A program made the position numbers and the translations under genes. The notes beneath the pieces were generated by a model. The model was not told the origin of the DNA, did not search any database, and worked only from the letters and a program-made list of their open reading frames with translations. From Zoogloea ramigera (GTDB lineage: Bacteria > Pseudomonadota > Gammaproteobacteria > Burkholderiales > Rhodocyclaceae), in NCBI RefSeq assembly GCF_006539865.1, contig NZ_BJNV01000002.1, positions 1 through 64,000 of the forward strand: DNA of 64,000 nt, written 5' to 3'. Below are positions 26,123-34,001 of this stretch, piece by piece; position 1 is the first letter of the stretch, and the number at the start of each line of letters is the position of its first letter.

Positions 26123-28033
26123 TCAGCGGGCCTTGCGCCCTGTGTTGCCGGCGAGGCGTTTGAGCACGGCGACGAGGGTGTCGACTTCTTCGCAGGTGTT
26201 GTAGAACGCCAGCGAGGGCCGCACGGTGGCTTCCTGCCCGAAGCGGCGCAGGATGGGTTGGGCGCAGTGGTGGCCGGAGCGCACCGCGATGCCTTCTTCG
26301 TTGAGAGCCTTGCCGACTTCCTCCGGCCGGTAGCCATCGAGTACAAACGACAGCACGCTGGCTTTGTCCTGCGCGGTGCCGATCAGCTTGAGGCCGGGCA
26401 CCGTGAGGAGGCCGCGGGTAGCGTACACCAGCAGGTCGTGCTCATAGCGGGCAATGTTCTCCAGGCCGATGCGTTCCACGTAGTCCAGCGCCGCACCCAG
26501 GCCCACGGCGTCGGCGATGTTGCCGGTGCCGGCTTCGAAGCGGGTCGGGGCGCCGTGGTAGACGGTCTTCTCGAAGGTGACGTCGGCAATCATATTGCCG
26601 CCGCCCTGCCACGGGGGCATGGCCTCCAGGATGTCGCGCTTGCCGTACACCACGCCGATGCCGGTGGGGCCGAAGATCTTGTGGCCCGAGAACACGAAGA
26701 AGTCCGCGTCGATGTCCTGCACATTGACCCGCATGTGCGACACCGACTGGGCGCCATCGACCACCGCCACCGCGCCGAAGCGGTGGGCCTCGGCCACGAT
26801 CTCCTTCACCGGCACCACGGTGCCGAGGGCGTTGGAAACCTGGGTCACCGAGACGATCCTGGTGCGGCTGGTGAGCAGCTTGCGGTATTCACCAAGCAGC
26901 ACCTGGCCGCTGTCGTCCACCGGGATCACCTTGATCTTCGCCCCCTTGGCCGCGGCGAGCTGCTGCCAGGGCACGATGTTGGCGTGGTGCTCCAGGTGGG
27001 AGACGATGATCTCGTCCCCTTCGCCCACGTTCTGCGCGCCCCAGGTCTTGGCGATCAGGTTGATGCCTTCGGTGGTGCCGCGCACAAAGATGATCTCCTC
27101 GGTCTGCGCGGCGCCCAGAAAGCGGGCCACCTTGTTGCGCGCGCCCTCGTAGGCATCCGTGGCGCGGGCGGCGAGTTCGTGGGCGGCCCGGTGGATGTTG
27201 GAGTTCTCGTGCTGGTAAAAATACGCCAGCCGGTCGATGACGGCCTGAGGCTTGTGGGTGGTGGCGGCGTTGTCGAACCAGATCAGCGGCCGGCCATTGA
27301 CCCGCTCCTGCAGGATGGGGAAATCCCGCCGCACGGCCTGCACGTCGAAGGCCGGGCGGGGGCTTTGGCCGATGGCGGGGGCGGCTTCTTCCTGGCTGGG
27401 GGCGAGGAAGTAGAAGGCCGGTGCACCGGGTGCCGCCGGGGCGTGCTCCCGCTTGCCGCCGTCGAGCCCGGCGAGCAGGGCGCGCAGCTCGGTGTCGCCT
27501 GGCAGGCCGAAGGAGCGGGCGGTGACCCGGTCTTCCGGCACGTCCGGGCTGGCGTCCTTGTGGGACGGCAGCGCGGTGGGCGCTGTTGAAGCGGTTGACG
27601 CTGTGGAGGGGTAGGCGCTGGCCTCGCCCAGGAAGTAATAGGGCGAGGACGGCGCGCTCGGGCCCCGCGGGGGCTCGGGCGATTCCACCCGCGGCAGTGC
27701 GGCGGCATAGGCCTCGGGCACGCCGTACACCGGGTTGGCGGCGCGGCCGGTGCCGGTGGCGGCGTCGACAGCTTCGTCGGGGGCCGCGGCCGGGCGGGCC
27801 GGCGCCGGGGCGAGGGCGGGTGCGCGGTTGGCCAGGGCCAGCTCGGTCTGCGGCGGCTGGGGTGGGGCGCCAAAGGGCAGGCGCGCGTCGTGGCTGCCGC
27901 TGGGCAGGGCGGCGAAGAACTCGCCGGCCAGCTGCGCTAGCAGCGTCACGTCGGGCAGGCCCGCCGGTGCGCCGCCGAGGCCGCTGAGGCCGGCGAGGCC
28001 GTCACTTGTAGGTGTCGAGGGCACTGTAGTCAT
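26123..28033 (-). CDS. encapsulin-cargo cysteine desulfurase (SufS-like) with N-terminal targeting domain
   Basis: 636 residues. The last 410 are a SufS/CsdA-type class V PLP enzyme: substrate segment FDNAATTHKPQAV, PLP Lys452 in FSGHKIFGPTG and catalytic Cys590 in RSGHHCAQP. It converts cysteine to alanine and an enzyme persulfide. The first 225 residues are not part of normal SufS: low-complexity, Pro/Ala-rich, with a hydrophobic helix LPDVTLLAQLAGEFFAALP (about 26-44) and two similar aromatic motifs, PYYFLGEA and AFYFLAPS. Such extensions load the enzyme into family 2A encapsulin shells. The ATG at 28031-28033 lies inside the end of the shell gene (32-bp overlap), so the two are translationally linked. 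Confidence 0.93.
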   Translation of the reverse strand: MTTVPSTPTSDGLAGLSGLGGAPAGLPDVTLLAQLAGEFFAALPSGSHDARLPFGAPPQPPQTELALANRAPALAPAPARPAAAPDEAVDAATGTGRAANPVYGVPEAYAAALPRVESPEPPRGPSAPSSPYYFLGEASAYPSTASTASTAPTALPSHKDASPDVPEDRVTARSFGLPGDTELRALLAGLDGGKREHAPAAPGAPAFYFLAPSQEEAAPAIGQSPRPAFDVQAVRRDFPILQERVNGRPLIWFDNAATTHKPQAVIDRLAYFYQHENSNIHRAAHELAARATDAYEGARNKVARFLGAAQTEEIIFVRGTTEGINLIAKTWGAQNVGEGDEIIVSHLEHHANIVPWQQLAAAKGAKIKVIPVDDSGQVLLGEYRKLLTSRTRIVSVTQVSNALGTVVPVKEIVAEAHRFGAVAVVDGAQSVSHMRVNVQDIDADFFVFSGHKIFGPTGIGVVYGKRDILEAMPPWQGGGNMIADVTFEKTVYHGAPTRFEAGTGNIADAVGLGAALDYVERIGLENIARYEHDLLVYATRGLLTVPGLKLIGTAQDKASVLSFVLDGYRPEEVGKALNEEGIAVRSGHHCAQPILRRFGQEATVRPSLAFYNTCEEVDTLVAVLKRLAGNTGRKAR

Positions 28034-28940
28034 GGTACTTGCCGACCTCCACGTCATCGAGCACAGCCAGCGCATCTTCGGTGTGCACCACCAGAGAGCA
28101 GTAGAGGGAAATCAGGTAGGACGCGATGGCGTTGCGGCTGATGCCCATGAAGCGTACCGACAGGCCCGGGCCCTGCTCGCCGGCCACGCCGGGCTGGAAC
28201 AGGCCGGTGACGCCCTGGCGCTTTTCGCCGACGCGCATCAGCAGGATCTTGGTCTTGCCGTCTTCCACCGGCACCTTGTCGGAGGGCACCAGCGGGATGC
28301 CGCGCCAGGTGAGGAACTGCGAGCCGAACAGCGACACGGTGGGGGGCGGCACGCCGCGGCGGGTGCATTCGCGGCCAAAGGCGGCAATGCCCAGCGGGTG
28401 GGTGAGGAAGAAGGCGGGTTCCTTCCACACCTTGGTGAGCAGGTCGTCGAGGTCGTCGGGGGTGGGCGCGCCGGTGAGGGTGGAGATGCGCTGCTCGTCG
28501 GCCACGTTGGCCAGCAGGCCGTAGTCGGGGTTGTTGATGAGCTCGGATTCCTGGCGCTCCTTGACCGTCTCGACGGTGAGGCGCAGCTGCTCCTTGATCT
28601 GGTCGTGGGGGCTGCTGTAGAGGTCGGAGATGCGGGTGTGCACGTCGAGCACGGTGGTGACCGCGTTGAGGAAGTATTCCCGCGGCTGGTCTTCGTAATC
28701 GACAAAGATCTCCGGTAGGTCGCCTTCGTCTTCGCGCTGGGAGCAGCTGACGCGCACGTCCTGGGGGTTCTTGACCGTGTTGAGCCGGTAGATGCCGGCC
28801 TCGACCGGCAGCCATTGCAAAAAGTGCACCAGCCAGCGCGGCGAGATCGTGGAGAGCTGGGGGACGGTCTTGGTGGCGTTGGCCAGCTGACGCGCAGCGG
28901 CATCGCCCAGTGCGTGATGCACCCTGTTTTCTACTGCCAT
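28002..28940 (-). CDS. srpI: family 2A encapsulin shell protein (SrpI-type)
   Basis: 312 residues, no signal peptide. Recognisable SrpI wording includes TKTVPQLSTISPRWLVHFLQ near the start, the E-loop-like region IFVDYEDQPREYFLNAVTTV, and PAFFLTHPLGIAAFGRECTR. The fold is HK97-like and family 2A subunits assemble into a roughly 25-nm icosahedral shell. Work on relatives in cyanobacteria and Acinetobacter links them to sulfur starvation and storage of elemental sulfur with a desulfurase cargo. RBS GGAG precedes the ATG. A REP pair separates it from the upstream serine acetyltransferase gene. Not a prophage capsid: no phage genes are near. Confidence 0.95.
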   Translation of the reverse strand: MAVENRVHHALGDAAARQLANATKTVPQLSTISPRWLVHFLQWLPVEAGIYRLNTVKNPQDVRVSCSQREDEGDLPEIFVDYEDQPREYFLNAVTTVLDVHTRISDLYSSPHDQIKEQLRLTVETVKERQESELINNPDYGLLANVADEQRISTLTGAPTPDDLDDLLTKVWKEPAFFLTHPLGIAAFGRECTRRGVPPPTVSLFGSQFLTWRGIPLVPSDKVPVEDGKTKILLMRVGEKRQGVTGLFQPGVAGEQGPGLSVRFMGISRNAIASYLISLYCSLVVHTEDALAVLDDVEVGKYHDYSALDTYK

Positions 28941-29043
28941 GACTTACTCCTTGTTCCTGCCTGGGCAGGTGTGGTTGAAACCTGAAACCCATGGCGCCGT
29001 TGCCGGTGCCGGTCGGGTTTTGCGAAACACGTATCCGCCTTGT

Positions 29044-29130
29044 GTAGGGGCGACTTCAGTCGCCTTCAGCCGGTTGAACCGGGGTAGATCCTTCAATGTG
29101 GCCTCCGCGGGCGACTGAAGTCGCACCTAC
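29044..29130. repeat. REPIN-like pair between serine acetyltransferase and encapsulin genes
   Basis: Two inverted copies, 29044-29064 (GTAGGGGCGACTTCAGTCGC) and 29110-29130, each itself palindromic around GCGACT-TCAGTCGC. The same word occurs once more at 33029-33050. Its place inside the operon could form a strong RNA hairpin that sets different levels for upstream and downstream genes. Confidence 0.8.
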
Positions 29131-29182
29131 AGGGGGGTGTGCCGGTTGGGGGCGTTATCACGGGGGGGCGCGGGACGACTCC

Positions 29183-30202
29183 TTATATGTAGGCTCCGTC
29201 GCCGGCGGCGGGCTCCTGTTGCAGGCCGGCCTGGGTGACGTGGCTGCCCGGCGGCAGGCTGCGGGTGAGCCACACGTTGCCGCCGACGCTGGAGCCGCGG
29301 CCGACGGTGATGCGCCCGAGCACGGTGGCGCCGGCGTAGATCACCACGTCGTCCTCGATGATCGGGTGGCGGGGCAGGCCCTTCTCGAGGCTGCCGTCGG
29401 CACCCACCGGGAAGCGCTTGGCGCCGAGGGTGACGGCCTGGTAGAGGCGCACCCGGGCGCCGATCACCGCGGTTTCGCCGATCACCACGCCGGTGCCGTG
29501 GTCGATGAAGAAGCTGGGGCCGATCTGCGCGCCGGGGTGGATGTCGATACCGGTGGCCGAGTGGGCCAGCTCGGCGACGATGCGGGCGATCAGCGGCACG
29601 CCCAGGCGGTAGAGCTGGTGGGCGAGGCGGTGGTGGATCACTGCGTGGATGCCGGGGTAGCACAGCACCACCTCGTCCACGCTGCCGGCGGCGGGGTCGC
29701 CCCGGTAGGCGGCTTCGACGTCGCTGTCGAGGAGTTCGCGGATCGCCGGCAGGGCGGCGGCAAACTCGCGCACGATGCGGGCGGCGGCGTCGGGGCCGGC
29801 GTCCACATCCGGGCGGCCGTGGCGTTGCTGGTAGTCGAGCTCCAGCGCCACTTGTTCGGCGAGGCCGTTGAGGGCGGCGTCGAGGGTGTGGCCAACGTAG
29901 AAGTCTTCGTTCTCCTGGCGCAGCTCGGCGGGGCCGAGGCGCATCGGAAAGAGCGCGCCGCACAGGCCGGCCACCACGTTGCGCAGGGCCTCGCGGGAGG
30001 GCAGCTCGCGGCCGCCCCATTCCCGCTGGCGCTGCTGGGAGAGGCGCCAGCGCTCGCGCACGCTGCGCAGGCCGCTGACGACGGCCTCCAGGTTCCACGA
30101 GGCCGTGGCCACGGCGGCGGCGGGGTGCAGCCGGGTGACGGGGGCCGGCGTGGCGTCGCCGGGGGCGGGGCGTTCGGGCTTGCTGAGGGCAGCGGTGCTC
30201 AT
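29183..30202 (-). CDS. serine O-acetyltransferase (SrpH/EpsC-type)
   Basis: 339 residues. The N-terminal 170 form the helical half of the serine acetyltransferase fold, lengthened compared with E. coli CysE (273). The left-handed beta-helix half has hexapeptide repeats with the catalytic and CoA segments IDIHPGAQIGPSFFIDHG, GVVIGETAVIG and GGNVWLTR. It makes O-acetylserine, the carbon acceptor for sulfide in cysteine synthesis and precursor of the CysB inducer. The start is 3 bp after the rhodanese stop. SrpH beside SrpI is the arrangement of the sulfur-regulated srp genes of cyanobacteria. Confidence 0.93.
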   Translation of the reverse strand: MSTAALSKPERPAPGDATPAPVTRLHPAAAVATASWNLEAVVSGLRSVRERWRLSQQRQREWGGRELPSREALRNVVAGLCGALFPMRLGPAELRQENEDFYVGHTLDAALNGLAEQVALELDYQQRHGRPDVDAGPDAAARIVREFAAALPAIRELLDSDVEAAYRGDPAAGSVDEVVLCYPGIHAVIHHRLAHQLYRLGVPLIARIVAELAHSATGIDIHPGAQIGPSFFIDHGTGVVIGETAVIGARVRLYQAVTLGAKRFPVGADGSLEKGLPRHPIIEDDVVIYAGATVLGRITVGRGSSVGGNVWLTRSLPPGSHVTQAGLQQEPAAGDGAYI

Positions 30203-30205
30203 GGC

Positions 30206-30721
30206 TCAGTCCTGCACCCAGGGCAGGCCGTGGAAGCGCCAGCCATCCAGGCCGCCGCGGCGGGTGTCGGCATCGAGTTCGCCCTCGAAGCCTTCGAGCA
30301 CATTGAAGACGGCGCTGAAGCCGGCCCGGGCGGCGGCTTCGGCAGCGGCCGCCGAGCGCTTGCCGCTGCGGCACAGCAGCAGCACCACCGCGTCCTTGCC
30401 CACCTTGGCCTCCAGCTCCTTCACGAAGCGCGGGTTGCGGGTCATGCCGGTGCCGGTGGCCCAGGCCACATGGACGCTGCCCGGCACATGGCCGACAAAC
30501 TTGCGTTCTTCGTTGGTGCGCACATCGACGAGCACGGCAGCGCCGGCGCTGAACAGCGTCCAGGCGTCGTTGGGCGCGAGGCCGCCGGCGTAGGGCAGGC
30601 CGGCGTCGCGGGCGGTGCGGCAGGCGTTGTCCAGGAGGCTGTCGAGGAGGGCGTCGTCCGGCTGGGCGTGGGCGGCCTGAAAGCGGGGCTGAAGGGCTTC
30701 GGTGGGCTGAGAGGCGAGCAT
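30206..30721 (-). CDS. rhodanese-domain sulfurtransferase
   Basis: 171 residues. A single rhodanese domain occupies about 50-170: VLVDVRTNEERKFVGHVPGS, then the active loop LCRSGKRSA with Cys117, and closing NVLEGFEGELD. The 45-residue N-terminal part is helical and not a second rhodanese. It probably moves sulfane sulfur to or from the encapsulated desulfurase. The start is the ATG at 30719-30721, with GGAG six bases upstream; a GTG four codons earlier is also in frame. First gene of the encapsulin operon. Confidence 0.92.
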   Translation of the reverse strand: MLASQPTEALQPRFQAAHAQPDDALLDSLLDNACRTARDAGLPYAGGLAPNDAWTLFSAGAAVLVDVRTNEERKFVGHVPGSVHVAWATGTGMTRNPRFVKELEAKVGKDAVVLLLCRSGKRSAAAAEAAARAGFSAVFNVLEGFEGELDADTRRGGLDGWRFHGLPWVQD

Positions 30722-31152
30722 GATGTTCTCCACGGGTTTGGCTGGCGGGCGCTCGGCTGCGCCCTGTCCGGTGGAGAAACATTAACGGCCCGCCCGCCGC
30801 TGACGAACCAATAAGAATTCAGATCGATTGCAGGCGGGATCTGATAAGCATTGCAGGATTGGTGGGGAGCGTCTGCGCAGGCGCGAAGGCAGGCGTATGC
30901 GGGTCGGCGTGTTGCAGGGGCGGCCGCGGCCGCACGCAACAGTTGATGAGACCAGGAGTCCTTGTCTGCCCCCACGGGTGGCCTGGCGAGACAGGCACGC
31001 CCGCCCAGCAAGGTTCCCCCCTGCCAAGGGGGGACAGGGGGGGCTGCCGCTGCGAGGGCGCGAAGCAACTTGCGGGGCTCGGATTGGGCGAGTCCGCGCT
31101 CACTCTCCACCAAACCCCTCCCCGACCCTCCCCTTGTCAGGGGAGGGAGACG
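30722..31152. other. leader region of the encapsulin operon, with hairpin repeats
   Basis: 431 bp between two minus-strand genes. The part near the rhodanese gene (30800-30850) is AT-richer and should hold the operon promoter. At 31016-31033 C6/G6 arms form a hairpin. At 31126-31147 CCCTCCCC-TTGTCA-GGGGAGGG is a common REP-like hairpin. No reading frame here is supported. Confidence 0.5.
30803..30811 (-). promoter_or_regulatory. TTGGTTCGT element upstream of the encapsulin operon
   Basis: On the minus strand TTGGTTCGT lies about 82 bp before the rhodanese start in an AT-rich setting (ATTCTTATTGGTTCGT). The same nonamer stands 56 bp before the second sbp gene. Candidate shared control site, possibly CysB-dependent. 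Confidence 0.3.
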
Positions 31153-31839
31153 TCAGCTGCCGCGCGGGTCGAACAGGCGGCCGTCGTTGCGGGTGCCGTG
31201 GCGCAGGCGGGCGAGGGCGCCGTGACGGCCGCGGCGGTTGTGGGGCGCTTCGTCGAGGGGGCCTAGGGGCAGATTGTCGCTGGCGGCCTGCAGGGCTTGC
31301 AGGCGTTCGAGGCCGTCGGGCCAGGGGCCGTGGCCGGAGTCGGTGTTGATGTGGCCGGCGGGGCCGATCTGGTCGAGCCGGCTGCCCCAGCAGTCGGCCC
31401 AGTAGGCCGCCGACGAGAGGCGCACCCACGGGTCGTTGGTGCTGGCGACGACGATGCTGGGGGCGCCAAGGGGCGTGCGGGGGATCCAGCGGGCCAGGCT
31501 CTCCTGTTCGGGGTGGGCGTTGCTGTCGCGCAGGCCCGCGAGGCTGAAGCGTTCGGGGTCGGCGGGGGCGACCAGCATCAGGCCGGCGACGCGTTCGGGC
31601 CGGTCTGCGGCGGCGACCACCGAGGCGAGGCAGCCGAAGCTGTGCGCCACCACCCACACCGGGCCCGGCGCGCGGTCGATGGCGTCGCGCACGGCGCCGG
31701 CCCAGCGCGCCAGCACGGGGGCTTCCCAGTCGATGCCGATGACCCGCCGGGCGTCCGGCAGGCGGGCCTCGAACCAGCTCTGCCAGTGGGTCGGGCCGCT
31801 GCCGTGGAAGCCGGGGATGATGAGGGTGGTGTGCTGCAT
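31153..31839 (-). CDS. RBBP9/YdeN-family alpha/beta hydrolase
   Basis: 228 residues. Starts MQHTTLIIPGFHGSGPTHWQ; nucleophile Ser in VAHSFGCLAS (about residue 67), acid in ASTNDPWV and His in DSGHGPWPDG, completing a serine-hydrolase triad in RBBP9/YdeN order. The last 30 residues are basic and extend past the usual end. The start is 2 bp downstream of the sbp stop on the same strand, so it is likely co-transcribed with the second sulfate-binding protein. Substrate unknown. Confidence 0.85.
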   Translation of the reverse strand: MQHTTLIIPGFHGSGPTHWQSWFEARLPDARRVIGIDWEAPVLARWAGAVRDAIDRAPGPVWVVAHSFGCLASVVAAADRPERVAGLMLVAPADPERFSLAGLRDSNAHPEQESLARWIPRTPLGAPSIVVASTNDPWVRLSSAAYWADCWGSRLDQIGPAGHINTDSGHGPWPDGLERLQALQAASDNLPLGPLDEAPHNRRGRHGALARLRHGTRNDGRLFDPRGS

Positions 31840-31841
31840 GA

Positions 31842-32861
31842 TCAGCGCCGGTTGATCTCGTCGAACAGGCCGCCGTCGGCAAAGTGGGTCTTCTGGGCGT
31901 TGGCCCAGCCGCCGAAGACTTCGTCGATGGTGAACAGCTTCACCGGGGCAAACTGTTTGGCGTATTTGGCGGCGATCTTGGCGTCGCGCGGGCGGTAGTA
32001 GTTGTCGCCGGCGAGGGTCTGGCCTTCGGGGGAGTACAGGTATTCGAGGTAGGCGGTGGCCACCTTGCGGGTGCCGCGCTTGTCCACCACCTTGTCGACC
32101 ACCGCCACGGGCGGCTCGGCGAGGATGGACAGCGAGGGCGTGACCAGCTCGAACTTGTCCGGGCCGAGCTCCTTGAGGGCCAGGTAGGCTTCGTTCTCCC
32201 AGGCGATCAGCACGTCGCCGATGCCGCGCTCGACGAAGGTGGTGGTGGAGCCGCGGGCACCCGAGTCGAGCACCTTGACGTTGCCGAAGATCTTCTTGAC
32301 GAAGTCCTCGGCGGTGGCGTCGTTGCCGCCCGGCTGCTTGAGGGCGTAGCCCCAGGCGGCCAGGTAGTTCCAGCGGGCGCCGCCGGAGGTCTTGGGGTTG
32401 GGGGTGATCACATCGATGCCGGGCTTGGCCAGGTCGTTCCAGTCGCGGATCTTTTTGGGGTTGCCCTTGCGCACCAGGAACACGATGGTCGAGGTGTAGG
32501 GGGCGGCGTTGTGGGGCAGGCGCTTCTGCCAGTCGGCGGGGATCAGCTTGCCCTTTTCGTGGAGGGCGTCCACGTCGTAGGCGAGGGCCAGCGTGACCAC
32601 GTCGGCCTCAAGGCCGTCGATCACCGAGCGGGCCTGCTTGCCGGAGCCGCCGTGGGACTGCTTGATGGTGACCACCTCGTTGTTGCGGTTCTTCCAGTAT
32701 TTGGCGAAGGCGGCGTTGTAGTCCTGGTAGAGCTCGCGGGTCGGGTCGTAGGAGACGTTGAGCAGGGTCACGTCGGCGAGGGCCTGGCCGGCGATGCCGA
32801 GGGACAGGATGGCAGCGAGCAGGCCGCGGGCGAAGCGCGGCGTGGAGGGCTTGGAGCGCAT
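31842..32861 (-). CDS. sbp: periplasmic sulfate-binding protein (second copy)
   Basis: 339 residues. Signal peptide to about residue 28 (GIAGQALA), then [31 protein letters not shown] and YSPEGQTL, collinear with the protein at 2342-3355 but clearly diverged. It has no permease genes of its own and may feed CysTW. Start is the ATG at 32859-32861 with GGAAG upstream. Its position downstream of the encapsulin genes adds to the sulfur theme. Confidence 0.93.
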   Translation of the reverse strand: MRSKPSTPRFARGLLAAILSLGIAGQALADVTLLNVSYDPTRELYQDYNAAFAKYWKNRNNEVVTIKQSHGGSGKQARSVIDGLEADVVTLALAYDVDALHEKGKLIPADWQKRLPHNAAPYTSTIVFLVRKGNPKKIRDWNDLAKPGIDVITPNPKTSGGARWNYLAAWGYALKQPGGNDATAEDFVKKIFGNVKVLDSGARGSTTTFVERGIGDVLIAWENEAYLALKELGPDKFELVTPSLSILAEPPVAVVDKVVDKRGTRKVATAYLEYLYSPEGQTLAGDNYYRPRDAKIAAKYAKQFAPVKLFTIDEVFGGWANAQKTHFADGGLFDEINRR

Positions 32862-32916
32862 GGTTTCTTCCTTGGTTTGAGTGGATGGGGCGAGTCTAGG
32901 GACATCGCCCAGCGCC

Positions 32917-32925
32917 ACGAACCAA
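32917..32925 (-). promoter_or_regulatory. TTGGTTCGT element upstream of sbp copy 2
   Basis: Same nonamer as at 30803-30811, in a similar T-rich context (TTTTTCTTGGTTCGT on the minus strand), 56 bp before the start. Confidence 0.3.
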
Positions 32926-33028
32926 GAAAAATGACGAAGCTAATCGGGAATCGTGAAATGGCGGCGCGGGCGGCGGGCGGGGTAAGCTCACGCCGGCCCG
33001 GCGGGCTTCCCCTGCGGGGGCGACTTGC

Positions 33029-33050
33029 AGGGGCGACTTCAGTCGCCCCT
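33029..33050. repeat. REP-like palindrome
   Basis: Near-perfect palindrome AGGGGCGACT-TC-AGTCGCCCCT, third copy of the word in the 29044-29130 pair, between two divergent genes. Confidence 0.75.
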
Positions 33051-33099
33051 ACAATCATCGCTTTAAAGATCGCCGCTGCCACGACAACCGGACCCTCCC

Positions 33100-33642
33100 A
33101 TGCCTGCTCCTGCCACCAATCCCCCCACCCGACGCCCCCGCTGGCAGCGCTGGTTGATCGACGCTGCGCTGATCGCGCTGGTGTTTGCCGCCGTGCAGCT
33201 GTGGCAGACCCGCCACGTGCCCGCCGGCCCCGCGCCGGCCTTTGCCGGGCTGCTGGCGGCGGGCGGGCAGGGCAGCCTCGCCGCCTGGCGTGCCGCCCAC
33301 CCGGGCGGGCCGGTGGCGGTTTACTTCTGGGCCGACTGGTGCCCGATCTGCAAGGCCCAGCAGGGCAGCATCAGCGGCCTCGCCGAGGGCTGGCCGGTGC
33401 TCACGGTGGCGATGCAGTCCGGCGACCCGGCAGACGTCGCCAAGGTGCTCGCCGAGCGCGGGCTGCACTGGCCGACGGTGGTGGACGAGGACGGCGCCAT
33501 CACCGCCCGCTACGGCCTCGCCGGGGTGCCGGCGCTGGCGGTGATCGACGCCGACGGGCAGCTGCGCTCGGTGGCGGTGGGCTACACGACGGCCCTGGGA
33601 ATGCACCTGCGCCTGTGGTGGGCGAAGGTGGTGACGGGGTGA
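33100..33642 (+). CDS. membrane-anchored thioredoxin-like protein (ScsD/TlpA-type)
   Basis: 180 residues. One N-terminal membrane anchor (WLIDAALIALVFAAVQLW) places the thioredoxin domain in the periplasm. The active site is CPIC in WADWCPICKAQ (Cys at about 81 and 84), and the cis-Pro region GVPALAVID is present. The CPIC dipeptide and overall length fit ScsD-like or TlpA-like reductants rather than DsbA oxidants. Monocistronic; its partner is not in the window. Confidence 0.85.
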   Translation: MPAPATNPPTRRPRWQRWLIDAALIALVFAAVQLWQTRHVPAGPAPAFAGLLAAGGQGSLAAWRAAHPGGPVAVYFWADWCPICKAQQGSISGLAEGWPVLTVAMQSGDPADVAKVLAERGLHWPTVVDEDGAITARYGLAGVPALAVIDADGQLRSVAVGYTTALGMHLRLWWAKVVTG

Positions 33643-33666
33643 GCGGGAGTGTTTCTGGTTTGTAAA

Positions 33667-33680
33667 GTGATCTAAATCAA
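33667..33680 (+). promoter_or_regulatory. FNR/Anr-like box
   Basis: GTGAT-CTAA-ATCAA matches 9 of 10 consensus bases of TTGAT-N4-ATCAA. It lies about 320 bp before the hybrid kinase start in an AT-rich leader, so control by oxygen is plausible but the transcription start is unknown. Confidence 0.45.
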
Positions 33681-33737
33681 GATGTCGCCGCTCTGTGGTG
33701 GGCAGCAAAGATTTTCTGTACGGCATAAAAGATTTTT

Positions 33738-33778
33738 TTGAGAAACTGGGTTTCACTTCGTGAAAATACGTTTCTCAA
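33738..33778. promoter_or_regulatory. nested palindrome in the hybrid-kinase leader
   Basis: Outer arms TTGAGAAAC and GTTTCTCAA enclose inner arms TTTCAC and GTGAAA. The 41-bp double dyad is either a protein-binding operator or an RNA cruciform. The remaining leader (to 34001) shows no other element. Confidence 0.5.
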
Positions 33779-34001
33779 TTCATCGATGCTCTCCAGCCCG
33801 ACGCAGCGTTTTTTCGGCAGCGAGGCCGGGCCTTCGGTGCACACATTAATACCCGTCTGGGTACAAGGTTCGCCCCAGGAGACCGGGCGCCGCTCGAAGC
33901 CTGGCCATTGGTCAGGCAGCGATGGGCGCGTTTCCGGGGCGTCCTTCGCCCGGCCCGGGCCGCTTCATCGTGCCGGCCTGGGCTGGACGGGAGTTTTCTG
34001 G

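Noticed and set aside
28002-28940. Prophage capsid
   Set aside because: The HK97-like shell gene is surrounded by sulfur enzymes, not portal, terminase or tail genes, and its wording is SrpI-type.
29096-30814. 572-codon plus-strand frame rich in Gly, Val and His
   Set aside because: Antisense to the serine acetyltransferase and rhodanese genes, which have clear family motifs; its composition is that of a reverse-complement shadow in GC-rich DNA.
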